Shown: positions 12,902-26,583, numbered from the stretch's first letter. The stretch: DNA of 64,000 nt from Marisa cornuarietis (GCA_004794655.1 SMMW01000147.1:1424001-1488000), one strand, 5' to 3'. Made by a program: numbers and translations. Notes: generated by a model not told the origin, from the letters alone.

Positions 12902-14129
12902 TATTTATTTGTCTGTCTGTTTGTCTTGGTTTTATGACTTCTTGGTGAGATCAGTCTTTAGGACAATGCTGACAATATCAAAGATGAAAAGAAAGATCCC
13001 ACAGGTTTATGCAGGTCTGTGCATCTTAGAATCGCAAAACTTGATCATCAGGTTTAACATCAAGTTCAAAAAAGCGTTCATGCAATGACGGTGAATATTG
13101 CAAGGCACTCACCTGCCACTGCTACTATAGCGTACGTCTATGGGAGCTGGTCACTGAAAGGATGATGTCAGGTGTGCAGCCGAGTTCCTGTAGGATGAAC
13201 TGCAGCAGATGGTGGATGTCGAATAGCAAAAAGATACCTGGGTCCGCTATGAAATCAACGGGTTTTTTTAATCTTCACCGACACTTGTAAAATTGTTCTC
13301 ACCCGGTGTTTTTCTTCTCTTCTCACAAAGAGAGAGTGGAATACGTCTTTGGTGATCCTTTCTATAACTTTGCAAAATCGATTGTGAGTTCAAAGTTCTC
13401 TGTTTCTCTAAGTTCTTAAAGTGTACACAGCATGAAGAATGTGCAAATGCGACTATTTTCCCAATTGCTAAAAAACAGCCTGTGGTTCACGAAGGATGCG
13501 TCACATGACAGAATAAAATATTGCGAAAGACAGGACGGCACGGAGAGAGCCAAATGATGCTCAGGTCAGGTGTCAACTGCTCCTGATTCGATGGCTTCGC
13601 AGAGACTGTGAAATCTGGTGACACAGACTGTTGTGAGTTGGCGTTTGTTGGAACTAGGTAACGCTGTGTTTTGGAACTAGCAGACACCTACAGCCTGTAA
13701 GGTTTGCCAACTGTTTGGAGATAGATGAACGTGTTCGAGAAGATTCCACTTAAAAAAAACAAACTACTGTCCACATAATAACCAAGGCGCACGAGTCCTT
13801 GCTTTTAAACTGCACCCTTGCAGCTAAATGTGGCAAATAAAGTTTACTACAGAAGCTGCAGCTGTTTCCTGGTTCTCGTTTCAGGGGTTATGTCCCTTAC
13901 GCCAGACGTCCAATCAAATCTTTGTGATCAGCAGACACCGTGCATCCGTATATATTTATAAGCAGCTCTGGTAGGTTACAATGCGTAGTTTCTTCAGACA
14001 GTGGTAGAAAGACACCCGAAACATCAAAATTTCAAGAAAAATAATCGGTAATAGTCATTCGACCTTCTTTGTATTTCTCAACACCGTTCTGTTGGAAGTC
14101 AGTCAAGCTGCTCAAAGTTTAAAAAGGTG

Positions 14130-15610
14130 ACGTTGATGAAAACGATGAGAACATCGATAGCTTGCAGAAAGCTTGACGGAGAGGGGGAAGGTAGAGACAA
14201 TCGTCGGCTCCCGACGCCAGCGCACCAGCTGCGACAACAACAGCAACAGCAGAAGCAGCAGCAGCGGCTCAAATTCCCCGGCGATGCAGCGCGGCGGCTG
14301 GCAAGAGATTACGTGCCGTACCTGACGCTCGAGCACGTAGATGTGACGTAGTCATCGGCGCGAGACCTTTCCCAAGGCTCGCAAGGATGGGCATCACGCT
14401 CTCACGGAGGGCAGATCGACGCGGGTTTGTTTTCAGGGCGGGAGAAAGGGAGGAGAGAAGGATCATGGCGGAGGCTGGGAGGGTGACGGAAAGTGGTGGA
14501 GGAGTGGGGAACAGTTGTTATGGCCGATGGAATGAGAAGTAGGGACCAAGCAAACGAAGACGCAAGAGGTGTGAGAGGGGGTTAGGGTCAGGAGAAGATG
14601 ATGAAGGGAGGGTGGGCGCTCCAGAAGGAGCCTGGGATTGATACGGTGGACAGTTGGTGCAGGGAAGAGACAGGTGGTAAGAAAGCGATCTACATGCGAA
14701 ACGAAAGACGCTCTAGTGTCATGGAGGGACAAAGGGTTTGAGCTTCAGACGCGAAGTGCGTGCAAACGACCCCGCGGCCAAAATTGTCGGAGGTTGGAAG
14801 GGGTGATGTGAGGGGGCGGAGGATATGGGGAATGAATTTTGGTGAAAGCGAGTGGGAAGGGGGGGGGTGATGTTGCGGTGCTCTTCAATGTACGCCAGTC
14901 GGTTAAATGAGATTTGTTCACAAAACGCATGGCGCGATGAGGCTGTCTTCTCAGACCCTTCTATTTGCTGATCTTCTGCAGGAACTGACTCCCCGTCGAA
15001 ACACTTCCGCCTCCAGAGAGACCTCCAGGCAGCTCCCCCACCCACTTTTGACAGCTGACGACACCTTCGAGATTCGAGGACACCTTTACATCACATTTTC
15101 CGACTTGGCATTCGGTGGGCTAAATAACACCAGCTTTTGCGACAACTTTTGAGTCGGCCGAGGTAAGTATACAAGCTACTACCTTTCGCTGTTTTAAAAA
15201 ACCTTATGTTTTCATTTTTTATCTTCTTTTTCGATCGTGCAATTTTGCCAGCATGAGCTCCTCAGTTTTAGACACACATGGGATCAGATTCATGCAGTTA
15301 CGTATTCATTTCGGATGTGCGTCGGTGATAAAACTGGAAGGGAGACTATTAACTGACAACGGAGGATGACGAGGTGGCGGGGGGTAAGTACCGGGGAAGG
15401 GAGGGATGGAGACGTGTATGTAAAAGCAGAATGCAAAATAGCTTCTTCATCGTTTCGCTTACTGCCGCTTCCTCACCGCAATTGTGTGCAGGCTATCGTC
15501 TATAAACTGTCGGGGCAATAGACACATAGACCGATGGCTCCGCCCACCCCGCATTCTACATCTCCCACTTGGTTGCCCCCTTTCGCGCATGCGCAGTCAC
15601 GTAAGAATTA
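14130..15610. promoter_or_regulatory. GC-rich patch with promoter-like sites
   Basis: The patch is richer in G, C and CpG than its surroundings. It includes a GC-box word (gctccgcccacc, 15537-15548), a perfect NRF1-like palindrome (gcgcatgcgc, 15585-15594) and a consensus plus-strand donor (gccgag|gtaagt, donor at 15163). No coding frame in it convinces. It could be a promoter of a noncoding or upstream exon for either flanking gene. Confidence 0.3.
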
Positions 15611-18600
15611 ACCGAGCTACCGATTCCCCCTCCCACCTACCCACCTCCATCTAACCTGCCAAACTCAGACATGAAACTGAAATCACATCCAGATTTGGAA
15701 AAGATTTTATCAAGTGTTATCGGGTACTGAAAGCCTATTCGACCCACACAAACCACCTCAGGCGTTAAAATAAAAATCCTATCGTTTTGAGCCTCGCTTA
15801 ACGTTTCACAGTAATTGGCATGAAAGGAAAGCTGCTAGTTAGAATATCAGACTTTTTACTTTATTTTCTTTCAATGTGCACGATTTAATGATAATTTAAT
15901 GAGTTAATTTTAATAATATTAGAGAAGGATGCACGATTCTGGAAAAAGCATAAAAATGCAAGGGAGTATGAGACAATTGAGAATATTCACAGAAGAATTA
16001 ATACGGAAAAAGCTGATGATATCGCTGAGATCCAATTTCGCTAAGCCTAGCTTATTTGCATAAATCTACACACAGCATGTAGGTGCTCTTTGCTGTTCTT
16101 TAGATAGTGACTTCTAACCTTGCATGACGACACCTAGAGATGGTGCAGGGCAGGCACAAGAGAGAAAGAAACGGGACTCCGCAGCGAGCCAGAGAAATGG
16201 CGACCGTTAACTTGTCAGGCACATAATCTAAATGCCAGGTGTGTTTGTTGGGCAGCGATTCTCGTCAGACATCATGGGAAGCGTTTGGAAGGTTGACGGG
16301 CGGACGTGATTGTGAACACGCAAATCTTGTGAGCAGGGCTGCCTCGATGTTAATGCACATTGTACCACTAGGTTTGAAAGGTTTACAGTTAGCGTGTGAC
16401 TTGTCCCTGCCTGGTGTAAGCAAACGCCTGCCTGATTGGGGCTGAGTGTTAGTCACGAGACACCACGTCGTATTTTGAGCAATAAAAGGCAATTAAAGGC
16501 AATTAACAAGTCACCCTAAGCGGTTCTGAAAGGCGTCAGCACTTATTTAAATGTAAAAGACTACAAATTGTATGTATATATATATATAAATAAAACTCGA
16601 TCAACACCGCCAAGACATACATGTGTGAGGGAGGAGGTCAAAGAATCGGTCATATACAAGACATATATATGTTGTATTATGTAATAGTATGAAAAGTGGC
16701 CCTCTGAATGAGCGCATCTATATGCGTATCCCAGTAATAATTAATGTAACAACAGTTTCAAATTCATTTAAGTGTTATGTTAAAAACATAACACTCAAGA
16801 ACTCAAAGAAAGAAAAAAAGAATAAAGCATGACTGATTGCTAAGTTCATTTTGCACGACCCTAAAAGCAAGTCATAATTTATGAGTTTATGCTGATGGTG
16901 GCATTTGAGTCACTGTTATAATCTCACGTAGAACTGTTAATAAAGAAAGTTCACTAATAATTTGTGTTTCTTTCCAAACCCCTACTTTAACATTGGTTTT
17001 TACTATCGTCATCGTATGATTGCAAGAAAATTTGAGAGCGACAGTAAGTTGAACGATGAAAGAAAAGAGTAGGCTCTAGTCGTGGTGAGTTGGGATTGGT
17101 GGGAGGGTAAGTGCTGAGAGCAGATTTATCGAAGTACTCATTACAAACTTAATGATTACTTATGCCCTTGCACAAAATGACTTTCAAAGCTGTTATTACT
17201 GTTATCATCTATTTGACTTAGGATTGTGTCACCTAAAGTTCATTTATCAGCTGCAGCGTAAATGACAAGCATGCATATTCTTAGCAGAAAAGGGCCAATG
17301 TCAGTTACAGAAGTTGAGTGGGTTTCTCATAACGTTTATACTTGAATTCTTAAACCTTAACTGTGAAAAAGGGAAAAGCGTTTACTCTTTGCAAATACTT
17401 AACAGTAAATAACATCAAATTCATATTCAACGTCCAATAAACCCGAAAGTCAAATGATGCACCAACCAATTTTACTGTCCACACAACAGCTGGATTCTTC
17501 AGCATAGCTCAAAACCATACAAATAATCTGTATTTGTCTCAGAATCAAGTTGGTCTGAGAGACCTAGGTGCAAAAGACAACGAAAGAACTGATAAAGGGG
17601 CGAGCGACTTGTCAACAGAACTGATGTAGTCATGCTCTTCATAGCATTATGGCCGCCAGGGTTGAGATCAGTTAGCTTTATTTACATAGTACTCGCATTT
17701 TGATTGCTTCTGGACTGCGGCTCTAAAATTTTCCAGTCCTCTTTTCTGATTTTGGCGAAAAAGCGGTCTTGTTGACCTCAGGTATGAGAAGACACTTGCA
17801 ACATTTGGGTCCATTCTAGAATTTTCAAGTAAACGAGAGCGCCACTGGATGTGTAGACAGAGCTTCCAGAAACGAAATGTTTGGTGGGAATCATAAGATG
17901 ACAGGTATAATATTACAACATATCATCAAGATGACAGTACTGCTACTGAAACCACTACTATTCTAATTTTTAAAGTAATTGCATTGAAGTACATGGTGAA
18001 AACTTTATTTCATAAACGAGTGACGAACGGAATAAAATCAATATTACAAAAATGAAAACGAGAAATGAAGGATAACAAGAAGGAGAACGAGAAATGACGA
18101 AGAAATTTTGAAACTAACTCGTAGAGAAAAGGGCCTAACATATAGACAAATACTTTGACATCAGGCAGCATTGTCTGGCGGGTGATTTGTCAATACTTTA
18201 TGTGAGAGATAAAGTGGCCGCTTATAGATATCGGTCATTACTGACAGACAAGTGCCAATCTGAGCAAATCGAGGAAAAAAATCAAGAAGTAATATATGAC
18301 ATGCACGTCCGCACTTCAAGCGTGCAAAACATGCCAACTCCTATAAATCAAAACTGAATCTGGAATTTTCATCATAAAAACAATATTTTTATTACGCGAA
18401 ATAAAGAGATTTTTAATGCAGACAGAGATGATTGTTCTATACATTATAATTCTAACTTCGCACAGATGGAGCAGATTATCTTTCATGCTCTTTGACCTAT
18501 ATAAAAATACTCTGAATAAAGTCTTCCTGTGCTTGAAGTAAACAGAGATGCTGGCTGTTTTGCACTTATTGAAAGATTATTTAAAGGCTACACAGAGTGC

Positions 18601-21600
18601 AAAATAATTGTGAAATGCGTGAGTAATTTATTAGAAGATACCCATTCCCCAAATCTCAGCAATGTATTCTTTTCGCGATGTATAAGCTTTTGGACATTGC
18701 TTCTGAATATTGCAGAGTTCTCAGCTGGATTTCATTAAAAGCGATGATCTCATTTCTCGTGATATGGCAAAAGAATGTCGGCTGACAGGGCATATGCATG
18801 TGAATATTTGCATATATTTGAAACTTTCTCCGCCCAACTTGGAGCTTAATTTCACATGTTACTGTCGTAGGCCTTTAAACATCCGTGTTAACACCGACAA
18901 ATACATACAGCTATCGTGCGCATTAAGCGAAGATGCGCACATTTTTTTTAGGCACGATGTCTTTTTGGGAGGATCGCTGTGAAAGCAAAGTGACAAACAG
19001 AACAATACTTTTTCTTTTGCATGGGCCTTTCGTGCATGTGCAGAAGCTCACGTAGTCAATGCATGCGGCCTCCACGCTCCTCCCACTCCCACAATGTCCA
19101 GCTTTTGCTGTCGCCCGAGAGACGTTTTCTACATGTCAGCTTTGTCCGCCTGTACACTACACCCCGCCCCTACTCTCCACAACCCCCTTGCGCCCCCCCC
19201 CCCTTTGGTGTCAGAGACTTCCATGCGTTCTGTATCCTCTGCAGTTAATTAGACGTTTGCAACATGGAGGATAATAAAAGAAAGCATTTCCTAGTGTAAG
19301 CCATCATCATCGTGAAAACAAAGCGAAACTCTCCCCAATCTCATACAAGACTTTGACAAAGACATTGAACTTATTCCAACAAGAACCAGTGTATTGTTGT
19401 TGTCAGTGGCTGCGGGTAAATATTGTAGGCATCGTGTTTCTATTCGGTGAAATAACCTAGAGAACCGAACCGAGTATCTTTCATTAAGTCATGGCCGTCA
19501 GGGTGCACAGTATTTAGCAGCGACTCAAGAAGAGGAAGGCAGAAGCGGGGTAGAAAAAAAACGGAATTATATATATTAAAAATATATATATATATAATTA
19601 TATATTATTTATAGTATCTGTATTTTTTGTAACACCAGTCACCGGTAATATGTTGGGCTAATATTATCCCGCACGACGCGAAGATTTTCTTCGGCAGGCG
19701 CTGATAAATGATGGCGGGGGAAAATATAATAATAATAATTTGCGGTTACCAGAGGGAGAACTAACAAACATTAACTCTCCTGTCAATGTGCGAGGTGGAT
19801 GTATCTGCATCGGTCAAGTAATTAACAAGCGGTGGCCATTAAGGGGAATTAATCGGAGTGTAAGTGCGTCACGAGCAAGACGGAAGTGAGGTGTCATGGG
19901 AGCGCATTTGGTGCTTAGCTGCTGTGACAGATCGACATCAACCGGTTATTTCAGTGTAAGGAGGGCATTGCTCAACGTTGACGAAGAGAGAGAGGTGAGG
20001 AGGGGACAGTAAGATATGATTGGCTTTTGATGACAACAAGGAAACGCTGACGTTGCCGCGGGGCGGAGGTGGAGGGGGGTAGGCTCCTCCAGACCGTATC
20101 GCAACTTCAAGGCGTTAATTGTTACTTGTCAGTCTTAGACAACTGACCCTGAGTCCCGGGTCTCTAAAGGTGCAACACAGAGGTCAAGGAGGTAGTGATC
20201 GAGCGACTACCGGGAATGAGGGTGCATGAAAGGGGTATGTCAAACCAGCGACTGTAAAAAAAAAAAAAATTAATAAATAATAAAATAATCGTACTGTTTT
20301 CTGCCTTGTGTAGGTTTTGCAGATAAAGAACACTACCTTATAAAAGAAGTTTGATCAAACAATGTAATTATAATGAGCATTAGCAATCACCTCGCACATC
20401 ACCACTGATAGTATCCCCGTGTCACACATTTAACTGCCAGCTTCACCCGGTGTATCGACACACAAGAGATTTGTCTAGACACAGTTTTTCATTTGGTCAT
20501 AATTGTATTTGGGCTAATCTCAGACAACTTCGGTTTAGGACGACTCTTTACCAGCCTTCAGAATTATGAAAGAAAACTTTTTGTTTTTTCATCCAACCTT
20601 GTTATCTTTTCTTTCTTATACAATACAATATTGGCGCTGTCACTTTCCTACTACCATCTTAAACATTGCAAAAAGACATAATTAAAAGAAACTAAAGAAA
20701 TAAATATGACAAAACACGCCATTGACTTCTATTTCAAAGTGAATGCAACATAAAGTCCTCACAATCCGCGAACATGTGCAATTGAAAGTTATATGAGGGT
20801 TGTCTCCCTTAGCCCAGTTACTGCAGTAGATTCCCGAAGCTGCACACATGGTATTGGAATGTCGTGAGTAGACCACTCCCATCACGCAGCTCACTCACAC
20901 GAAGCGGTGTTGAAGGGTCAAAGGTGGGGAAGGGGGTTAGGAGCTGATGTCAGTGGAGGCAGGAGGGGTGTAAGTCAAAGTTGTGGGATTCAGCTACAGC
21001 ATCAAAAGTTACTACTTGGCTTTGTCAGCACAGACAGAACATTCCAAACAGGATCGTGCACATTAACGTTGAAGAAAAGTAAGTGAGGGGACAACCAGAA
21101 GGTCAGAGTCATCGTTACCATTACTTCCTTCTTCCTGACGTCTGTGAGTGTAGGCGGCGACTGCGCCGAGAACACAGAAGGTGGTGACTAAGGATGAGTG
21201 AGGGGGGTGGAGGTCGATGTTACGAAGAAGACATAAAAGCAAGTGACAGAACAGTCAGCAGGCGATCTATGATTAAAGTGACAATCGCAGATAAAACTTT
21301 AATTTTAAAAAAATACAATCCCATTCTCTTTACCGGATAACAGCAACCGAAATCCCAGATAAATCCTTCTTAGCTTTCACACACACCGCCCTAGGTAAAA
21401 ATAAACTCTTATTATAGCCCTTTTTTCTCAGTCCCAGCCTTTTCTAGGTAGCCTTGTTGTGGGTTTCCCTATGCTTATTTCCCAAAAATAAGGTTTCTAT
21501 TAGGGGAGAGCACATCACTGCTCCTTGCATTACTGTCTCTAACAAAAGATTTCTCCCTGTAGATCTTTATGCTTACTCGTTTCTTCTTTTCGAGGAAACA

Positions 21601-21730
21601 AATTTAAGCGTCTTTTTATAGAACTTTTTTTTTTTTGGAAAGGAATATAAGGCCTTGTTAGAAGCTTTTCCAGCTTAAAGTCTCCAGTGATAAAAGAAGC
21701 GAAAGTACAGCGACAAAGCTATTGAGCATG

Positions 21731-21890
21731 CGTGGGTCACGTGGGTAGGGGCCTAGGGGGCACGTGTGGGAAGAACCGCGCCACGCGCCAATGGGAGGAG
21801 AAACCGTGAGTGGAGTGTGCTGGAAATAATGATGAATCAAATGACAAAGGGATGAAAATGACGCTTTAGACGCCTTTACACGTGGGTCAT
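21731..21890. promoter_or_regulatory. E-box and CCAAT cluster
   Basis: Three CACGTG palindromes (21738-21743, 21761-21766, 21879-21884) and a CCAAT box (21788-21792) lie within 150 bp. The word cgtgggtca occurs twice. It resembles a regulatory element, but its target is unknown. Confidence 0.33.
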
Positions 21891-22149
21891 GTTTACCCAT
21901 CGTGAGCTACCTGTATAAAAGAGACAAAATAAAAAAAAGAATAGTTAGAGTAGTTTGTTCTCTCTAGCTGTTTCTCACACTTGCGCTTTCATTCCTTTGT
22001 GTCAAAGGCAACCGGAGACAAGCGCTGGTTTCCTTTACCTCATAGTTTTGGATTATTTTTTTTTTGTCCCCTCGGCGAAGAGTGATTGATTTCCGCGAAT
22101 CTGTTTATTTTGTCTCGGTTTTCATTACATATTTATTTATGGCCATGAA

Positions 22150-22236
<87 letters not shown>
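22150..22236 (+). repeat. Compound (CT)n(CA)n microsatellite
   Basis: About 11 CT units are followed by about 32 CA units. The 230-codon open frame that spans it (22064-22756) is a microsatellite artefact. Confidence 0.95.
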
Positions 22237-22237
<1 letters not shown>

Positions 22238-22989
22238 GGACACTCACTCTCACTCGTCTGTAAACGTGTTAAAGACATGCTGAAAGCTCGTTCAGAGAAA
22301 ATGAAGGACACGGTAGAGGGTGAAGAAAAGAAGTGGATTGAAATAAGTAGAGTTAAAAGATATAAAATAACTGAGTGGATGAATAGAAGAAGCGAAAGAA
22401 AGAGAGAGAGAGAGAGAGAGGAATTTGCGGATCAAGTTGTTATTGCCTGTACACTAAGTATCCAGAAACACTTTGTCGGACACTTTATTCCTCCCCAGCC
22501 ACCCACTTACCCTAAACATAGTTTGAACTGTCAAGGTCACGAAGTCTTGAGAACTGGGGGAGAATGGAGGCAGAAAGAAGGGAGGAAGCCGTGTGTGACC
22601 CAGGATATACACCAGACTACCAAAAATGTGCATCGGTGCCCGCCTGTATGTGTTTGGCGAACACTAGAAAAACAAACTGTTTTAACATCACGGAGCTCTT
22701 TTCTCGTAAACTACAAAACGAGAATTAAATCAGGAAATGCTACAGTCTCCTGGTAATCAGTGTGCTTACATTGTCAACCGAAACTGAAAGTCCCAAACTG
22801 TTTCATAGAAAAAAAAGCATGCGATAAATAGGATATGAAAATTTTGTCATGTCACTGCCCATTGTTGTCTTGTTTTTGTCTATTGTTGAAGCTCTATTTT
22901 TTATGCTTTATAATTATTTTTATTATGTCTTCTCTTTTTAGGTGCACGTAAGAGCAAAATTATTTAAGTGCAAGAACACCTTTACGTAC

Positions 22990-22991
<2 letters not shown>

Positions 22992-23030
<39 letters not shown>
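22992..23030 (+). repeat. (TG)n microsatellite
   Basis: A perfect TG run of 39 bp followed by a G-rich stretch. Confidence 0.95.
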
Positions 23031-23034
<4 letters not shown>

Positions 23035-25144
23035 GGGGGCGGGGGTGCGTGCGTGCATGTTTACTTTGTGGGGACAAGATGCCAAGTTCACCTACAGTGC
23101 CATTGCTCAGCCATTGTACAGGTTAATTAAGTGCGCGTCCTTTTCCTAAGCATACAGACGAGGTGTGTGCATCTATACACACGTATCCACATCTTTATAC
23201 ACATACATAACTATATACATTTATATTCACACACGTACATCATTTTTTACGAGGGTTTTCTATGACTCATACATAGCTGTGCAGAGTAGGAGCATTTAAG
23301 CCACGGAATTGAAATCAACCACAAACCGTTTCTACCAAATGTAAAGTATGAAAGACAAAGAGGGTGGAGGGGGAAGAGACAATGTCGAAATTCCTATAGT
23401 CCACTATCGGTAGTTGAATGACAGGTCAAAAGTGCTTTTGAAATATTTATAACTTTTATGTGATAGCGGTGGGGTCGTCAAAATTTGCAGTAAGTAGACC
23501 GTGACATCTTTCACATTAACGTTCCGGATGTAATTTTCTCGCACAAGACGCTGCACTTTTTCAAAGACATCTTGAACACACTCCGTTGCTTATGTTAGTG
23601 CTGTGACAATCCCATTATTGTACGTGACTATGGTGTGACTAAATGTACATTCTCTATATTAATTCATTGTTTGACATTTTTATAGCTGGATTTTCCAAAA
23701 CACCCAAGTAATTTTATCGGTATTGTTAATCTTCCCTTAGCTGGCATTCCTGAAGGGTCAGCTCTAAGTATCAAGTCCCTGGGATTTTTATCAGTGTGAT
23801 AACAACGGAGTAAGTTTGGAAACCGGAATGGCTCACAGGAAAACGTGTTTCCAATATCCGGGTAAACGTTTTCGCCAAGTATAAGCCCTACGTCAGAGCT
23901 TACTGCCCTTGTCTAGACTTGGTTCGCAGAGTTGTCTTCGCTTTTAACAAATGTGACATACAAGGAAGGTTTGGGAGAGGTAAGGGAGGAAGAATAGAAG
24001 AAAGCAAAGATAGAAAAACACAGATCATCAGCGACGATGAGAATGCAGACGAAAAGTGTTGTAGTTGACAGCTTGTTAGACTCTCTCTGCGCACTTGCAT
24101 GTGTTCGTGTGTGCATGCGTGTGCTTGTGTGTATGTGTGTCTGGGCGAGTGTGTGCGAGTCGGTTACTGGAGCGTCGTGGGGAAAGGGAATAGCATGATA
24201 TAGCAAAGCGCAGCAGACTCCAAATTGTGACGTTAATGAATATTAAAAAAAATTATTAAATTGCTGCTCACTCACTCACGTACTCACAGTGAAACATAAA
24301 CACCTTCTCCCAATCCTCATCGTCGATATGACCAATAGTTTGTAATCGCAAAATGGGGAAAAAGAGACTACCGTGCTGAAATACATTTGAAAGAAAGGAC
24401 ACATAACCGAATGAATGATAAATAATTTTAAAAAAGAGAGAGAAAGAGAGAGTGAGAGATAAGTGGACGGAGAAGGGTGACGAGGTTAGGAGGAAAGAAG
24501 GGAAAAAAGAAGGAAATAAGTAACTAGAATAAAAGAAAGAGGAAAGAAAAAGGAAGCAAAGAAAGAAAGAAAAAAGTAGTGCAAAATGAAATTTTTAAAA
24601 GTTACTGAAAAATAGAAAAGAGAGAAGTCATAAATGATAAAGGGTAAATAAAGAAAGCGAGCGTGACAAAAAGGAAAAAGTAGTTAAAATAAACATACCC
24701 ATGAGCAGCTTCTTCTGATTTTGGCTGGCTGCCGAGATGTGAGTGGTTGTGCATTTTTCTTCTGTGATCTTTCTGTCGTCTCTTGATGATTCACCCACCT
24801 GTCTTCGCTGTAAGTCGCGTTCTGGACCCTGGATTGCAGACCTTACGCTTTTTGTTAGGAGTGATAACACTTACAATTCCTGAAAGAGGATGGAAAGGCC
24901 TTTTACTTTGACCGCGAGCGTCCATGAGATCAACACTGGCCCCAGCGATTTGATTGGCTGTTGTGGGAGACCATGTTAACGAGCACTCCATAAGGATCCT
25001 GTTACAGTCAATCCATGATAAGACAGCCCACGTTTCCAAAGGTTCGTGACGAAAATCTAATATTAGTGGCCCCGCCTCTTCGGCACAACCTGGTTATTTC
25101 ATTTGTGGTCGAGAACTGTAAGGAGTTTCCTTTGGTTATACGAA

Positions 25145-25690
25145 GGATAGCTCTCACGGCGCTAGTGTTAGGTATATACAGATAAAGGTTAGCTGTCATG
25201 CCGTGAATATTAAGTGTATACAGCTGAAAGTAAGTTGTCATGATGTCAATGTTAGGTGTATACTGATAAAGGTTAGCTCTCATGGCGCTAGTGTTAGGTG
25301 GATACCGATAAAGGTTAGCTGTCATGATGTGAATGTTAAGTGTATACAGCTGAAAGTAAACTGTCACGATGCGAGTGTTAAGTGCAGACAGATAAAGGTT
25401 AGCTGTCATTATGTTACTGTTAGGTGTATACAGATAAAGGTTAGCTGTCATGATGTTACTGTTAGATGTATACAGATACAGGTTAGCTGTCATGATGTGA
25501 ATGTTAGGTGTATGCAGATAAAGGTTAGCTGTCATGATGTTACTGTTAGGTGTATACAGATACAGGTTAGCTGTCATGATGTTACTGTTAGGTGTATACA
25601 GATAAAGGTTAGCTGTCATGATGTTACTGTTAGGTGTATACAGATACAGGTTAGCTGTCATGATGTGAATGTTAGGTGCATACAGCTGAA
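25145..25690 (+). repeat. 42-bp minisatellite, 13 units
   Basis: The array is exactly 13 x 42 bp. A typical unit begins ggttagctgtcatgatgt and ends gtatacagataaa. Units differ by a few substitutions (for example gataaa/gataca/gctgaa ends) but show no length change. Because 42 is a multiple of three, both strands stay open: 14-residue repeats such as MTANLYLYTPNSNI on the minus strand. This is better explained as a by-product of the period than as a gene. Confidence 0.93.
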
Positions 25691-25871
25691 GCTGTGAAAC
25701 TTGAGCCAGTGCTTTTTTCTACCTGCTTATGGGACTAGTGGAGCAGCTGAACAAGCCCGGGCTGTATTCGTAGAGGTGTCGATGATGAGGAAGGTGACGA
25801 TGATCCCCCCCCCCACAAAAAAAAAGAGATGATGGTGTTGGTATTGCGCTGTCGTAGTTTTCTCATCTAGT

Positions 25872-26103
25872 TGGTTGGTTGGTTGGTTGGTTGGTTGGTT
25901 TAGCATAAAGTGCTTCCACCTTGGAGTGAATTCGCGGGAAAGGGAGAGGGGAGGAAACCGGAGTACCCGGAGAAAACCCTCGGCGCCCAGCCCTGCAAAC
26001 AGTTGTCACGTAAAGAGAGTCTCCCGATACGAGATCTGAACCCTGAACCTCTCACTGCAGTGGTGACAAGCGTTTTAATCACTACACTACCGGGTGCCCT
26101 GAC
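25872..26103 (-). mobile_element. tRNA-derived SINE, minus strand, with (AACC)n tail and target-site duplication
   Basis: On the minus strand the element starts with a tRNA-like head (A-box region at plus 26067-26092, B-box ggttcagatctcg at 26042-26030). It continues with a body that includes tttgcagggctgg and a block rich in ccgggtactccgg, and ends in an (AACC)n tail (plus 25871-25900). It is bounded by a perfect 12-bp direct repeat, ttctcatctagt, at 25860-25871 and 26104-26115. The tail and head identify it as a retroposed SINE. Confidence 0.85.
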
Positions 26104-26583
26104 TTCTCATCTAGTACTGGAAGATTGCCCATTAGAGAATTTTCCAAAATATCAATCTGACAGGTGTACAGGAATGCTTGTCATATTTTGACATTATGTA
26201 TTTGTTGTATTTTGGCAATAGATCGGTGTTATATTTCGACGATATCTATTAGTTCTATTTTGACAATATATAAAATATAGAATTCAAGGAAAAAGAGGGG
26301 ATGGGAAAAAGAAGGACAGAAACAGTGAGAAGAGTTATTTCCGCGTTGACGATATCCAGGAGTGTCGAGACTATTCTAGGGAACAAGGTGTATCTCCGGT
26401 ACTGGCCTATTACTCGTTTATGTCCCCATCTGGTGCAACTGTTGCTTTTCACTTTTCTAGGAATAGTAAGTACGCTTTCTGGACTCTTGGACTAAAACCT
26501 ACATTTTCTAGATTCAGTAGAGTGATCAAGCAAACAGGCAAAGATCTTTCGTCTGTTGTCCTTTTGTATGTCTGTCTGCTTGA

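Larger units (their letters stand above)
7099..25144. other. Spacer, no supported gene
   Basis: Apart from the listed repeats and promoter-like patches, I see only AT-rich unique-looking sequence, a purine-rich tract at 24430-24660, an AT-palindromic stretch at 19565-19615 and two weak exon-like segments (7669-7736 plus; 13113-13246 minus). Confidence 0.55.

Noticed and set aside
14112..14351. Gln-rich or Leu-rich protein (CAG-type tract at about 14233-14270)
   Set aside because: Both strands are open through an imperfect CAA/CAG tract, with no conserved sequence around it.
22064..22756. 230-codon open frame
   Set aside because: Its middle is a CT/CA microsatellite (poly Leu-Ser and His-Thr), and the flanks show no recognisable domain.
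25145..25690. CRISPR-like regular repeats
   Set aside because: Units are directly contiguous with no unique spacers, and the genome is clearly eukaryotic.
25008..25697. Long open frames on both strands (217 and 164 codons)
   Set aside because: They come from the 42-bp period of the minisatellite, which cannot introduce stops once a unit is open. No start context, splice context or domain supports a gene.
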